From: Anomaloglossus baeobatrachus
Lineage: Eukaryota > Chordata > Amphibia > Anura > Aromobatidae
Assembly (NCBI RefSeq): GCF_048569485.1
Contig: NC_134359.1
Location: 29,544,940-29,608,939 of the forward strand
Length of the DNA stretch: 64,000 nucleotides
Direction of reading: 5' to 3'
The notes beneath the pieces are model-generated. The model was not told the DNA's origin, did no database searches, and worked only from the letters and a program-made list of their open reading frames with translations. Made by a program: the position numbers and the translations under genes. Below, piece after piece: positions 22,438-33,425 of this stretch (position 1 is its first letter; every line of letters begins with the position of its first letter).

Positions 22438-23090
22438 CTTTGTCATGCTATATTGTGATGTTTAATTGACTGAACAAGTGGGCCAAATGTCTTTCTTGAG
22501 TAATAGATTCTGAAGATGGGATGTTGGTCCAAGATCTAGTCATATTGTCATAGCCAGAGTCAATATTTTTACCCCTCATATGGCACAATTAATATTTTAA
22601 AAATTTTAATATTTTCCTCATGGGGTTTCTGTCGTCCTCTGAATCCGCACTTCAGGTCGATTTTGTCCAATCTATGTATTATATTTTTCAACTTAATCAG
22701 CTATGAAACTATAAGACGACCAAGGATTAGCTTGATTTGTGAAATTCCAACATGGCCTCCTGATGTCTTGGTGCGAAGGATATTATTTGAGTTTACCTCT
22801 TGTATTTAGGTGAGGTGGTCTGACATGAATTTTTACTGTGTCAAAGAGTTGTCCATAGCTGACATCTGGTACGTAACAAGTCAACTTTTCATTGTGTCAC
22901 CAAGATGTCTTTCTGCTTTTGAGGAGTTTGTCACAACAGACTACCAATGGTGACATGTGATCTCCCAACTTGTCACCAAGACGGCTTGCACTTACATATA
23001 TCATGGGATTTTCCTACATGTCACCAGAAAATATATTGTGTGACCTCTAACACACCCACAACGGCATGAATTTAAAGTTCTGAGCGCCTC
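22438..23090. other. Noncoding, no recognised element
   Basis: A few loosely repeated phrases about 60-100 bp apart (GTCACCAAGATG and GTCACCAAGACGG, 22890-22985). No gene or element end. Confidence 0.4.
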
Positions 23091-23091
23091 A

Positions 23092-23740
23092 ATTCAAGAA
23101 AGACATCAATATATTGGAGCAAGTCCAAAGGAGAGCAACCAAAATGGTAGAGGGTCTGCAAACCATGTCCTATGAAGAACGGCTAAAAGAACTAGGGATA
23201 TTTAGTTTGAAAAAGAGAAGGCTGAGAGGAGACTTAATAGCGGTCTACAAATATCTGAAAGGCGGTCACAGTGCAGAGGGAACCACCCTATTCTCATTAG
23301 CACAAGGAGGTACAAGAAGCAATGGGATGAAACTTAAAGGAAGGAGATTCAGATTAGACATTCGGAAAAACTTCCTGACAGTGAGGGCAGTCAGGGAGTG
23401 GACCAGGCAACCACAGGAAGCAGTAAGTGCAGTCAGGGAGTGGACCAGGCAACCACAGGAAGCAGTAAGGGCAGTCAGGGAGTGGACCAGGCGGCCACAG
23501 GAGGTAGTGAGGGCAGTCAGTGAGTGGAACAGTCGACCACAGGAAGCAGTGAGGGCAGTCAGTGAGTGGAACAGGCTACTACGGGAGGTGGTGAGCTCTC
23601 CATCAATGGAAATCTTCAAGTGGAAAATGGCTAAACATATAGCTGGGATGATTTAGGAAAACCTGCACTAGCTGGGGGTTGGACCCGATGGCCCTTGAGG
23701 TCCCTTCCAACTCTACCATTCTATGATTGATTCTATGAAG
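23092..23740 (+). mobile_element. CR1 LINE, 5'-truncated 3' end
   Basis: CR1 elements are non-LTR retrotransposons that insert by target-primed reverse transcription and are usually 5'-truncated. The open frame reads [51 protein letters not shown], and ends [16 protein letters not shown], the C-terminal end of CR1 ORF2. It is followed by GGGGGTTGGACCCGATGG, CTTCCAACTCTACC and ATTCTATGATTGATTCTATGA, the CR1 3' UTR with its short ATTCTATGA-type terminal repeats. Only the last ~190 codons are present; the RT and endonuclease domains are missing. The frame is still open through a five-fold 42-bp internal repeat (23387-23596). Confidence 0.93.
23387..23596 (+). repeat. Five tandem 42-bp repeats inside CR1 ORF2
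   Basis: Starts at 23387, 23429, 23471, 23513 and 23555 are exactly 42 bp apart. Each encodes a 14-residue unit such as [14 protein letters not shown], ending in [13 protein letters not shown]. Ordinary CR1 has one copy of this segment (a W-N-x-L-P-x-E-V-V motif). The repeat preserves frame. Unit differences (R versus S, T versus N, Q versus R) show some age. Confidence 0.9.
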
Positions 23741-23972
23741 TTTGCCAAGTGACCATCTTAAGACTGCCAACATATTGGCCAAAAGAGAAGCATATCCTCA
23801 GACTTTCCAATGTTACCAGAATTACTTGAGAAAAAGGTATTTGCATTGGTGGGGGGTGAAGTATAACTTTCCGGCTCATCATCGAGATGAAGTTGAGTAT
23901 TGAAATGACTCTGCTGCCATAACCTGAACATTTGCCAATCGGTAGTTTGGCATCAAAATTATTCAGTGAGTA
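23741..23972. other. Noncoding, nothing recognised
   Basis: Short unique interval between CR1 and the hairpin element. Confidence 0.4.
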
Positions 23973-24157
23973 AGCTAGATTTACACTTTTGTGTCACGGT
24001 CCAAGCATGGACCACAATACAAAGACCAGGCATAGGACTACTGACCCAGCAGCCTCATAGGTTTATATGAAGATGATGCGTTTGGGTCAGGACACCGCCA
24101 TGTGCATCAGGGTCTGCACTCGGACCGTGACACACGGATGTGTGATTCTAGCCTTAG
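23973..24157. mobile_element. Nested short inverted-repeat elements
   Basis: An inner hairpin (23994-24130) has ends TCACGGTCCAAGCATGGACC and TCTGCACTCGGACCGTGA. It is flanked by GCTAGATTTACACTTTTGTG on the left and CACACGGATGTGTGATTCTA on the right, themselves loosely inverted, as if one small element had landed in the loop of another. Confidence 0.5.
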
Positions 24158-24539
24158 ATTATTACACAAAATCTTTGGCTAGTTGACGTATTGGGTTGGA
24201 GTGTGTATCACTTGGTTCTAGTCCCACCGTCCTTCTCCATCATACAATATCATATCTCGAACAAAGCACCTTATTATACCGCCTAAACCTGGCCACAGAT
24301 GAGCAATACTTGGTGGAAAAAATTGTTCCACCTTGTAAAGGAACAATTATTCCAAATAAGAATCGAAAGACCACCTCACTTCACTAGGAATCAACTAGTT
24401 CCTTTTTATCCCAGATGCCACAGGTGACAGACAGTCATGTGGTTTCTGGAAATAGAAGATCACAGCGTTTGGCTGCGCAAAATGCTCCCTAACTTTCCAT
24501 TGTTACTGCTGTTAGTACTCATTATACTAGATTTTCATC
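24158..24539. other. Noncoding, nothing recognised
   Basis: No gene, RNA or element end is recognised. Confidence 0.4.
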
Positions 24540-25020
24540 TCTCCCCCATTTGGACCCAGTAGGAGCTCGCCTTCCACCCAGCTGCTGATCATCAGTTTTC
24601 TCTTGGTGCTTAGATACTCCCTTCTTTCCTGGACTGGTGCTGGTGATATTATTCAGTTCATTCTAACTCTGGTTGCAAGCATGTGGCTTGCTCTCATCTG
24701 CAGGATTGTTGCTGAAGCTTTGCTGAACGTCTGCCTGAGTCATCTGTGGATAAGCAGTTCATACCTTTTCCGTCGTGTCCTCTTTGTCTCTCTTTTTTTT
24801 TTAAGCATTTAGTGGGGTTGAAAAAGAGCTCATGCCACCTGCCTGTTCCATATTTAGGGTCCAGCACTAGGGATACCTAGGGTCAGGTAATCGGCTCGGC
24901 GCATAGGTGCAGAACCTATCTAGGGTGGTGAGGGACCCCCTCACCATCTCCCCCTACCCTAGTCGCAGGGGTCCCCTTCGCCACTTGCTTGGTACTTCTC
25001 CGTACCTAGCATTACACTAG
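24540..25020. mobile_element. Probable LTR-type retroelement fragment (fossil)
   Basis: CAGCTGCTGATCATCAG, a pyrimidine-rich stretch and CTAGGGATACCTAGGGTCAG, GGCTCGGCGCATAGGTGC, GGTGAGGGACCCCCTC form a sequence texture I associate with amphibian gypsy-type LTRs and adjoining untranslated sequence. No coding remnant is present. Ends and target duplication could not be fixed. Confidence 0.35.
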
Positions 25021-26670
25021 GAGAATCTAACTGCCCCCAGTGTTCGGCTAATCAGACATAATTATTAAAATTTACAGTCATTATTTACAATTTACAAGCA
25101 ACAATTAGAATACGTAACTAGCTGACAAAACTGGGACCTTGGCAACGCTTCTCTATGAGCTGCTTATGTCATGGGGAAACATATGATTGGGCATGATTAA
25201 AGACAACATGCCCAATCCTTAATTTTCCTTAAAGTCTGCCATTGGGGGAGAGTTGAGCCATCCCCATACACAAAAGAGCTAAATGGTACACATCTCTGTA
25301 TTGATTGTGGCAACTAAACTACGTTCACATTCACCTTTTGGAGATTGTCTTTTTTGTTTGACACATCAAGGACTGAGTTAATCCACTTTGAGCATGCGCC
25401 CACTCGGGAAAGATCCTTACAGTGCTATCTTCCTTCTATGCATTACATATACATATTTGAGAGTTGGCTGTCCACCGGATATTGGCGGGTTTAGACAGCT
25501 TCGCCAATTTGTATGGTCACTTGCCTTCTAGGCACAGAATGACTTCATAATCAGGTTTTCTTCTTTAAGAAAGCTAGTCCCCACCAATGCTAAATCAATG
25601 ACATCTCATGTACCTTGGCTCCTTGGCTTGCTTTTACGAGTGAAAAACTAACTTGCATGGTTTCGCCACAGAGCATTGGAAGTTGGTCTCCATAACCAAA
25701 GCCAGTCCCTCTTGCCCAAAAGCAGAACTCATCGGGAAACCTCAAGCATTTCCCACCCAATGGCTCCAAATGATGGTCCAGCTGGGAATTGGTAGAATTA
25801 ATTTGGTTACTCCATATAAAGCCAGTAAGCAAATGGATTTTTATGAGATAGAACCAAGTTGGATACGGTGTTGTCCTGGATCTCGGCGCAGTCGCTTGTA
25901 GGACAATGAATTGTGTAGAACATTGTTTTGTCCATTGGGGTTGTCCACTTCTGTGAGGTCTCGAGTGTCTTGGGTAAATTCATTTACAAAGACTTGTAAG
26001 TTTGTTATTCTTCACCGGCCCCGACGTAACTTTAGTTGGAGTTGCTGTGGCTCGGCGAAGAGTGATGTCCCATTATAACTGATACATAGAGCAAGGTCCA
26101 CATGACACTCCATTTTTACGTTTGATTAATGTCCGCTGTAGTTTTAAATATTATTCTGAGGTTTACCAGGATTTTGACTTAAAATTAAACATTCAGGCGC
26201 ATACTTGAATTAGCTAATTATTTGTGAAAGCCAATTTCTTATTGTTTACTGAAAGAAAAACAACTTCCAAAAGCAGTCACACACTCAGCGGAGAGCAGCA
26301 CACACCCGTCCTGGAGGACGAAGCTCCTCTGCTGCTCATCCAGAATCTCAGCCGTGGGGAGACTTTGCAGCTCGTAACTCATTGCTTTTTTTGCATTGTT
26401 GTGATACTTGTTAAGCAAATAAGTGGAAAAGAAGGAAAACAAATCTATACATTCTATAACTTTATAGAACTTTACACAAATTCTCAAGGCCCAGGTTGTA
26501 AGATCTGTGTAACCTCACCTGACCTTTTCTTTCTCCATAGAATCCCATGCAAAAATCGTTACCAAAACCTCGATCTACCAGGTGCCATTTACAATACTGT
26601 TGCTTTCTTATGATGGAAAGGAGCCTTTCAGTCCCCTCAGGCATTAAAACCCTTGTGCAATTGTTACCTT
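25021..26670. other. Noncoding, no recognised element
   Basis: Several open frames of 80-129 residues occur here on both strands, including 26224-26613. They overlap one another on opposite strands and show no domain or splice pattern I recognise. Confidence 0.4.
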
Positions 26671-27345
26671 TGCACCCAGTGGTGTAACTAGAGTTCAATG
26701 GACACCAGTGTAAAATTAGAACCTGGGCCCCTCGGGGTACAGGATAATTACGCTGACACTTGGCTCTTAACCTCAGCACCCAGCTTTCCCATACTCCGAC
26801 ATAATATAATATAATATCTGATATTATAATGAACCCCATAGTCCTTCATATCATATAATGCATCTCATAGTTCTTCATATATTATAATACACTCCCCATA
26901 GTCCTTAGTATAGTTTAATGCACTCCCATAGTCCTCCATATAGTATTATGTAGCCCCCATATAGTATTATGCAGCCCCCATATAGTATTATGCAACCCCA
27001 TATTCCTCCATAAAGTAGCATACAAAACCCATATCGTATGCAGCCCATAGTCCTCTGGCTAAATACATAAATACATACTCACTTCTCCTTGTTCTCCTGC
27101 TGCTCTGGTCCCCTCAGCGTGTCCACTGTTCTGCCATTCAGCATGTCTCAGAACAGCGCGCAGTACTGACATCATTACGGTCCACATTGCTGACATTTCA
27201 GAGCGCAGACTCAGCAGGAGAATGATGAGAGAGGGAGCGCACCATGCTGGGTGGCCCTGGTACTAGTGCTGGCACCAGGCTCCATGGACATGGAATGCAA
27301 CCATTGGCGGTGCACCATTGACTGAGGTCCTCAGGTCCCCGAACC
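26671..27345. repeat. Dispersed repeat with internal short tandem tract
   Basis: Begins CAGTGGTGTAACTAGAGTTC and carries GGGCCCCTCGGGG. A degenerate short tandem tract of CATATAGTATTATGCAGCCC follows at about 26820-27060, then TACTCACTTCTCCT, GGCGGTGCACCATTGACTG. This order matches an abundant frog repeat I know by sight. A possible degraded relative (GGGCGTAACTACAATAG) occurs at 28850. Confidence 0.55.
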
Positions 27346-28079
27346 CCCGGTCACGATGGCGACTGCTGCGACGTGATCATTCCGCCTGTTTGCACTTCCT
27401 ATGCTTGCACCCCTGTACACTGTGATCCCATCTTTTCTCTCCTTACATTTGTATTTATTAATTAAAGACAGAGGCATATATCCCCCTAAATATTACTTAT
27501 GGCCCCAGAGTGGTTGAAATATGAGAAATGGCATATAATCACATTCAGCTCCCCTGTGCTTCTCCATCCCAATGGCTGAGCTCCCTCCAGTCTCCTTGCC
27601 AGTTTTTCCACTGTGGTCAACAAGTGAAAAATGCAACCAAATCAGTGGTCACAGTGATTGGTGGCAGCTGTCCGGCATTGAGCATGAAGACAAGAAAAGG
27701 AGACTGGTTGGAGACCTGCCCAGTCGGAAGAGTGACGCGGCATCTGAGATGTGGACGGGGTTAAATAGAGCTCATGAATAAGGCGGACTGCCTAGCTGCA
27801 GGTGGACAAGTCCTCTAGTGATAACATCCTGCTGATAAAACAGTGACTCTAAGCAGTCCAGTAAGGGATATATCACTGGAAACAGAATCACTGTCTGTAC
27901 ATCATGCTGCTCTCAGATTAGGTAGCAAAAACCTGGTGACAAAGTCACTTTAAGGACTATAACCCTATGAGGATGTGATGAGAGAAGACAAAAGTGTTTT
28001 CCAACAAGACACCTGTGCTAATCTGAAAAATGGTCCATTAACTGTACACTTGACTTCTTTGTTGGTAGGCTCAATATTA
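27346..28079. other. Noncoding, possible MITE fragment at its 3' side
   Basis: The end (GGTAGCAAAAACCTGGTGACA, AAGTCACTTTAAGG, 27921-27956) resembles the common end of a frog MITE. The rest is unassigned. Confidence 0.35.
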
Positions 28080-28740
28080 TTAATGAGCGAGCACTTCCAT
28101 GTTTGGGTGCTCGGTACTCAGTTGGAAGATTTCCCAAAAAAATACTTGAGTTCTTCATTGACTTCCATTTTCCTCGGGTGCTCAAGTCACGCCCATCCGA
28201 GCATACAACTTCTCATTACGTGTACTGATGACCCAAGCATTGTAGTGCTCACTCATCACTACTTACGAGTATCGAGCACCCAAGCATAGTAAAGTTGGCT
28301 CATCCGTACTTACAAGTATAGAGCACCCGAGCATGGTAGTGCCCGCTCATCTCTACTTACGAGAACTGAGCACCCGAGCATGGTAGTGCTCACTCATCAC
28401 TAGTTACGAGCACCCGAGCATGGTAGTGCCCGCTCATCACTAGTACGAGTACTGAGCACCCGAGCATGGTAGTACTCGGTCATCACTAGTACGAGTACTG
28501 AGCACCCAAGCATGGTAGTGCCCGCTCATCACTAGTTACGAGTACTGAGCACCCGAGCATGGTAGTGCCCGCTCATCACTAGTTACGAGTACTGAGCACC
28601 CGAGCATGGTAGTGCCCGCTCATCAGTAGTTACGAGTACCGAGCACCCGAGCTTGGTAGTGCTCACTCATCACTAGTTACAAGTACTGAGCACCCGAGCA
28701 TGGTAGTGTTCATACACCACTACTCAACAACTTCGAGGAT
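28080..28740. repeat. 47-bp minisatellite built from a MITE terminus
   Basis: From about 28190 the unit GCTCATCACTAGTTACGAGT, ACTGAGCACCCGAGCATGGT, AGTGCCC repeats about 11 times with small changes. On the opposite strand the unit starts TAGTGATGAGC and continues CCATGCTCGGGTGCTC, which is also the start of single-copy MITE-like sequence at 28080 and 31697. The array therefore looks like an amplified transposon end. TAGTG fits the hAT terminal pattern. Confidence 0.8.
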
Positions 28741-29784
28741 GATGAGGCTAGCTCTACAATAAACCATCTTGTAGGTTTAGGCTGTGACATAGCAAAGGTA
28801 CCCAATCAATTTCTACAAGCTACAGCACTGTCTAACAGCCCTAAAGCGAGGGGCGTAACTACAATAGTTGAAGGGGTTATCAATGAACCTGGACCCTGGA
28901 GTCTATGAGACCCCAAAAGACCCTTTCTGCTATAAAAAAAAAAAAAATACTGTTGTAAGTTTTGCATTGGGGCCACATTGATCAGAAGAATTGGGAACAT
29001 CTGCTCTTAAAACTTAGAGTGGTGGTCATGCCTGTGCTCACTGATTTCAATTGAAAGCATGTAATTCCTGTCTTCCCCTGCGGAGGCGCTGCAGATAAAC
29101 TGAACATTTACTTCCTGGATTCTCACAATTAAATACGATCGATCACTAGAGATTCCAGAAGCAGCTGACAGTCATACCCTGGTGTTACCTACGGTGGTGG
29201 CAAAGGCAGCACCATAATATCTGGGCCCCCCGACTTATCCTTCTTATAGCATTTCAAGGTTCATTTTGAGTTTTTGCTGCTCAATTTGAAGAAGGAAAAA
29301 AAATAATAGAAATCTAGATTTAGAAAACGCCTCTATAATGCTGCATTAATTGGCAGGCGCACAATGCTGAATCTGTAATCTTCTGTCAATGTAATGGAAT
29401 GTGTTTGTGTATGTTCAATGTGACAGAACCCAGGAACGCAAAGTCATTATCCGCTATTAATGATGCCAAATATACAACCAAACAAATACATACATGTTAA
29501 TAATATTTTATCTCCGCGACGTCCATCAAGAGTGCAGTAACCCGCGCCGCGTCCAAACTCAGAACAGTTAAAGTTTGGAACAATGGCTGGATGATGTTTG
29601 CTCATCCCCGGGGGAATTTCTGATGTACCAGGTGTTCCTTCTCCAAAACCTTAAATCAAATAATATTTTCAGCAGGCTTAAGAGCTCCCGGACGCCATAC
29701 GTGTCCTTACAGCTGGACGGGATGTTGTATTTCTGGGAGGACAGAAGAGTGATATCAGTTCTTAGAGGACATAACTATGCATAG
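28741..29784. other. Noncoding; small repeat relic at 28850-28990
   Basis: Contains GGGCGTAACTACAATAG followed by an A tract, a probable relic of the 26671 family. Otherwise unassigned. Confidence 0.35.
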
Positions 29785-30175
29785 GCCAAAAGGGGTGGCA
29801 TAAAATTAGAAAATAAGAGATGCCTGCTCCCCGGAAACCAAGGAACTCTTGTGCTTAGGTTGTGTCTAATATTGCTGCATGGGCAAGCTACCATACTGAC
29901 AACCACCTATCGATGACCATCAACCGGCGTGGCATAACTACCTCGCACAACCACAGCACAAGACACTACTATCCATACGTCAAAAGGGGTGGTATAAAAT
30001 TAGAAAATAAGAGACGCCTTCTCCCTGAAAACCGTGGAACTTTTGTGCTTAGGTTGTGTCTGACATTTCTGTATGGGCAAGCCACCATGCTGATAACCAC
30101 TTATGGATGACCATCAACCGGCGTGGCATAATGAACTCGGCACAGCACTCAAGAAGGAATCTGGCCTAAAACCAT
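29785..30175 (+). repeat. Two-copy tandem duplication, 195 bp
   Basis: AAAAGGGGTGGCATAAAATTAG at 29787 recurs with one change at 29982. The copies share TTGTGCTTAGGTTGTGTCT, ATGGGCAAGC and GATGACCATCAACCGGCGTG at the same 195-bp spacing. About 10% divergence by eye. Confidence 0.8.
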
Positions 30176-31696
30176 TGCCTGTGGATTACAGTGTTTGACG
30201 TCTGACCGTCATGTTTCTCATCCGATTTGACGTCTGACCGTCATATTTTTTATTTCGATTTGTCATCGGACCGCCTGGTTTTGACCCCTTACCATGTTCT
30301 AATTATGTCTTGGTCACACCTTGACCACTCTTCCGGTGACTACCCCTGGTTTTGCACTTTACTTTAGCTTCTGCTTCTCCTCTAAATGTTTCAACCAACA
30401 CATCTTCTGCCAATTGGTAGCTACTTATGGGACCACAACTTGGGAAGTCCACACCTCCTAGAGAAGAACTTTGAGATTCCTCATTAAAACCCAACATATG
30501 ACTGAATGTGGTTCCAAAATCTATTTTTCTAGTTAAAAATCCCAACAGTCAAACTTCTGAATTCGAAAGGGCAGAGGATACCCCTAACTCCAGGTGATGG
30601 ACATCTGCTCAAGCAATTATTCCATCCAATGGGCTGACCACTGTATATATACATATCACTCATCTATTCTACACTGGATGTCTCATATCACATACAACCA
30701 CTGTAGAGCCAAAGAGACACATGGTTCTACATAGGAGCTGTATACACAAAATGGTAGATTTTTTTTATTGGTTTTCCAATATATTAGATTTTTAATTAAG
30801 TTGTCGTATAGCCACATCAAGATGTTTCATAAGTTCACGTACCCTGTACAGAAGTCCTCCAAGATTTAGACCTAGCTTTCTAGAGAGTAAAGGTGGCTTA
30901 AGTCGTTTTATATACTGTGCCACTAATTTGGCCACTTTGACCAGCTCTCAGAGTCCACTTTATATATGTGTTCATCCTCGTGTCCATATAGTGACTCTAT
31001 GGACGCTCTATGGACACAGCTCCACACACAGAGGAAACTGACTTGGTGAATGCATTACAGGGTTTATTCGGAGGGTAATTCGTTCTTTCTCTTCAGCTCC
31101 TCAAAGTCCGAAAAGATCCTCAAAAAATTAAATAAAGACTTTTTAGTTTTAAAATTTCTTTTTTGATTATTCTTTGCGTTTTATTGGACATATACGAGTA
31201 AACTGTATCATAGGAGTGTATATATATTACAGTATGTGTAATTTGCAACGGCACCGGTCGTATATTTCAATAAATATAGCTAAATAACAGCACAGATAAA
31301 AGCTGCTATTTGGCGAAGGTTATGCGATAGTTGGAGCAGAACATGAACATTGCAGAAAAGGTCGTTGGATCCAAAGATGAGAACATAATAAACCTGCATC
31401 TGCTGAGACAAACCCTCGCTCAGCCTACGTACGGAGCGTGTGCATGTGGAGACCGCAGCTACACAGTACACAGTGTTATTATCAAATGTCATCTATAGAT
31501 TGTGTGAACTCAAAATATGTCTATATAATAATCTAATATCTAACACCGAAATAAAAGTAGTATATGGGCCCATATGTTTAAAGATTTCTAAAGGGGCAGC
31601 CGTAGTTATTGAAATACTATAATGGGGGACTGGAAAGTTATACGCAACACAGTATTGAAGATATATTCCCACTTTTCTTCATCTAATGCACCTATC
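30176..31696. other. Noncoding, no recognised element
   Basis: A small local duplication (TTTGACGTCTGACCGTCAT, 30195 and 30226) is visible. No gene seen. Confidence 0.4.
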
Positions 31697-31895
31697 AGTG
31701 ATGAGTGACCACTAAAATGCTCGAGTGCTCGGTACTTAAATCCAGCAGGGAAGATGCTCCAGTATTGAGTATAATGGAAGTCAATGGGAAACTCGAACAT
31801 TTTTTCCGGAAGACCTTACCAGGAGGGCCGGGGTCAGGAAATTGCAGAAATAGATGGAAACCGCATGGGGAAGATGCCTGGACGCATCTCTGACT
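31697..31895. repeat. MITE-end fragment related to the 28-kb minisatellite
   Basis: GTGATGAGTGACCACTAAAA, TGCTCGAGTGCTCGGTACTT matches the reverse complement of the 47-bp unit, followed by CCAGTATTGAGTATAATGG, AGTCAATGGGAAACTCGA. A single-copy member of the same family. Confidence 0.6.
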
Positions 31896-32128
31896 CCCAG
31901 TTCGCTTCTGGGAACTAAATAAATAATTTAACGACGTGCGTAATGATGAACGAGTTTCGAAATACTTGGATTCGCGATACTCGAAACGAGTACTGTCTAA
32001 CACTCGCGTATGCATTCCGAATAGCGTGTGCAGTGCAAGTCAATGGGGAATATTCGCAATGTAACGAGTATCAAAAATAGCAACAAGAAGAGGAGATAAA
32101 AACTCCCCCAAAAATGTATTATAAAATG

Positions 32129-32630
32129 TACTCACAGCAAAAAAGGACAACCAGTCCAGTTAGCCCAGGCCAACACATCTAATGCACAAACAGGATGCAG
32201 ACAAGCCTCTCAACATGATGGACACTTCACAGGTGCAAGGTAAATTGCACACTAGTGGCGCGCATAGGGCGCTGTTCCCACTTGTATGCGCATGGTGTCC
32301 AGCCAGCAACCTATTACCACGCCCTTACTATTAGATTAGGCGGGCTACTCGGACACTACTCACTGCAGCACGTAAGGGACAGAAATTCCACTATGCACGG
32401 CCGTATTAAGAGGCCCGGCTGCACCTCGCATAATCAAAGTGCAAAAAATACATATAAAATATATGTGAGGTATTAGTTTGTAAATTGGCCAATGTACGTA
32501 AGCCCACAATCCTCATCACGGATCCTCACGCTTGCGGGTCCCTACACTGATAAATATCAAAAATAGCAATTGTGCATTAGATGTGTTGGCCTGGGCTAAC
32601 TGGACTGGTTGCCCTTTTTTGCTGTGAGTA
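32129..32630. mobile_element. Foldback element nested in the hAT-like MITE
   Basis: The left end TACTCACAGCAAAAAAGGAC, CCAGTTAGCCCAGGCCAACA and the right end TGTTGGCCTGGGCTAACTGG, TTTGCTGTGAGTA are complementary over about 60 bp. The interior shares sequence with 690-990. No coding region. Confidence 0.75.
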
Positions 32631-32638
32631 CAATGTAA

Positions 32639-33007
32639 GGCTATGTGCGTGTAAATACATGCAGTTACGCTGCGCTTTGTAGCGCAGCGTAACTGCATGC
32701 GTCCTGCGTCCCCTGCACAGTCTATGGAGATTGTGCAGGGGCCGTGCGCACGTGGCGTCTTAGAGCGCAGCGCTTCGGCTGCTGCCCGAAGCGCTGCGTT
32801 CTAAGAAGTGACATGTCACTTCTTCCGTGCGCTTTGCCGGCAGCTCCTGCTCTGTCTATGGCAGGAGCTGCAGGCAGAGCGCATGGAATCGGCTTTTTTT
32901 TTTTTTTTTACTACGGACATTTTCTGCAGCGATTTGAAGCGCACGTGTGCTCTTCAGATCGCTGCAGAAATTTCTGCAGGGCTAGTATGCAACGTGCGCA
33001 CATAGCC
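32639..33007 (+). mobile_element. PIF/Harbinger-like MITE, TAA duplication, copy 1
   Basis: Ends GGCTATGTGCG and CGCACATAGCC, flanked on both sides by TAA (32636-32638 and 33008-33010). TAA is the TWA-type 3-bp duplication of PIF/Harbinger. Removing it restores CAATGTAACGAGTATC, which the opposite arm of the host MITE shows intact near 32065. The copy at 55476-55847 is closely related in the same orientation. Internal hairpins include GCAGTTACGCTGCG against CGCAGCGTAACTGC. Confidence 0.82.
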
Positions 33008-33224
33008 TAACGAGTATCCTAAATGCCGCACTATTTGCTACCCTCACAAATAGTGCGGCATTCGGGTTACTTGTTACATTGCGAGTATTCCCCATTGACT
33101 TGCATTGCACACGCTATTTGAAATGCATACGCGTGTGTTAGATAGTGCTCGTTATGAGTATCGCGAATCCGAGTATTTTTCTAAACTCACTCATCATTAG
33201 ATGTGCAGTTCTTGCTACTTTTGA

Positions 33225-33425
33225 TAACCAGCCAAGGTACACCAGATAGCTGGGAACTGGTATTAACAGGCTGTAAAGGTCCTTGATTAATTGGCCCTTC
33301 CCAGCCTAAAAATAGCAGCCTGCAGCCGCCCAGAAGTAGCACATTACATTAGATTCTCCAATTCCAGCGCTTTGCCCGGCTCTTACCGATTGCCCTGGTG
33401 CATTGGCAATCAATGCTGAGCTCAG
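33225..33425. repeat. Interior fragment of the hAT-like foldback family
   Basis: GCCCTTCCCAGCC, AGCAGCCTGCAGCCGCCCAG and ATTGCCCTGGTG...GGCAATC match the interior at 54395-54520 and, inverted, 58085-58240. Confidence 0.6.

Larger units (their letters stand above)
31941..33199. mobile_element. hAT-like MITE carrying two further insertions
   Basis: The left arm TAATGATGAACGAGTTTCGA, GATTCGCGATACTCG, AATAGCGTGTGCA, CAAGTCAATGGGGAATA is mirrored by the right arm ending TCATCATTA at 33199. The 8 bases outside are GACGTGCG and GATGTGCA, which differ only at CpG positions as expected from CpG decay of an original 8-bp duplication. TAATG ends fit the hAT terminal pattern. Arms are about 130 bp. The middle holds elements at 32129-32630 and 32639-33007. 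Confidence 0.8.

Noticed and set aside
26224-26839. Open frames of 82-129 codons on both strands as an exon cluster
   Set aside because: Frames overlap on opposite strands, composition is not protein-like, and no domain or consistent splice signals are seen.
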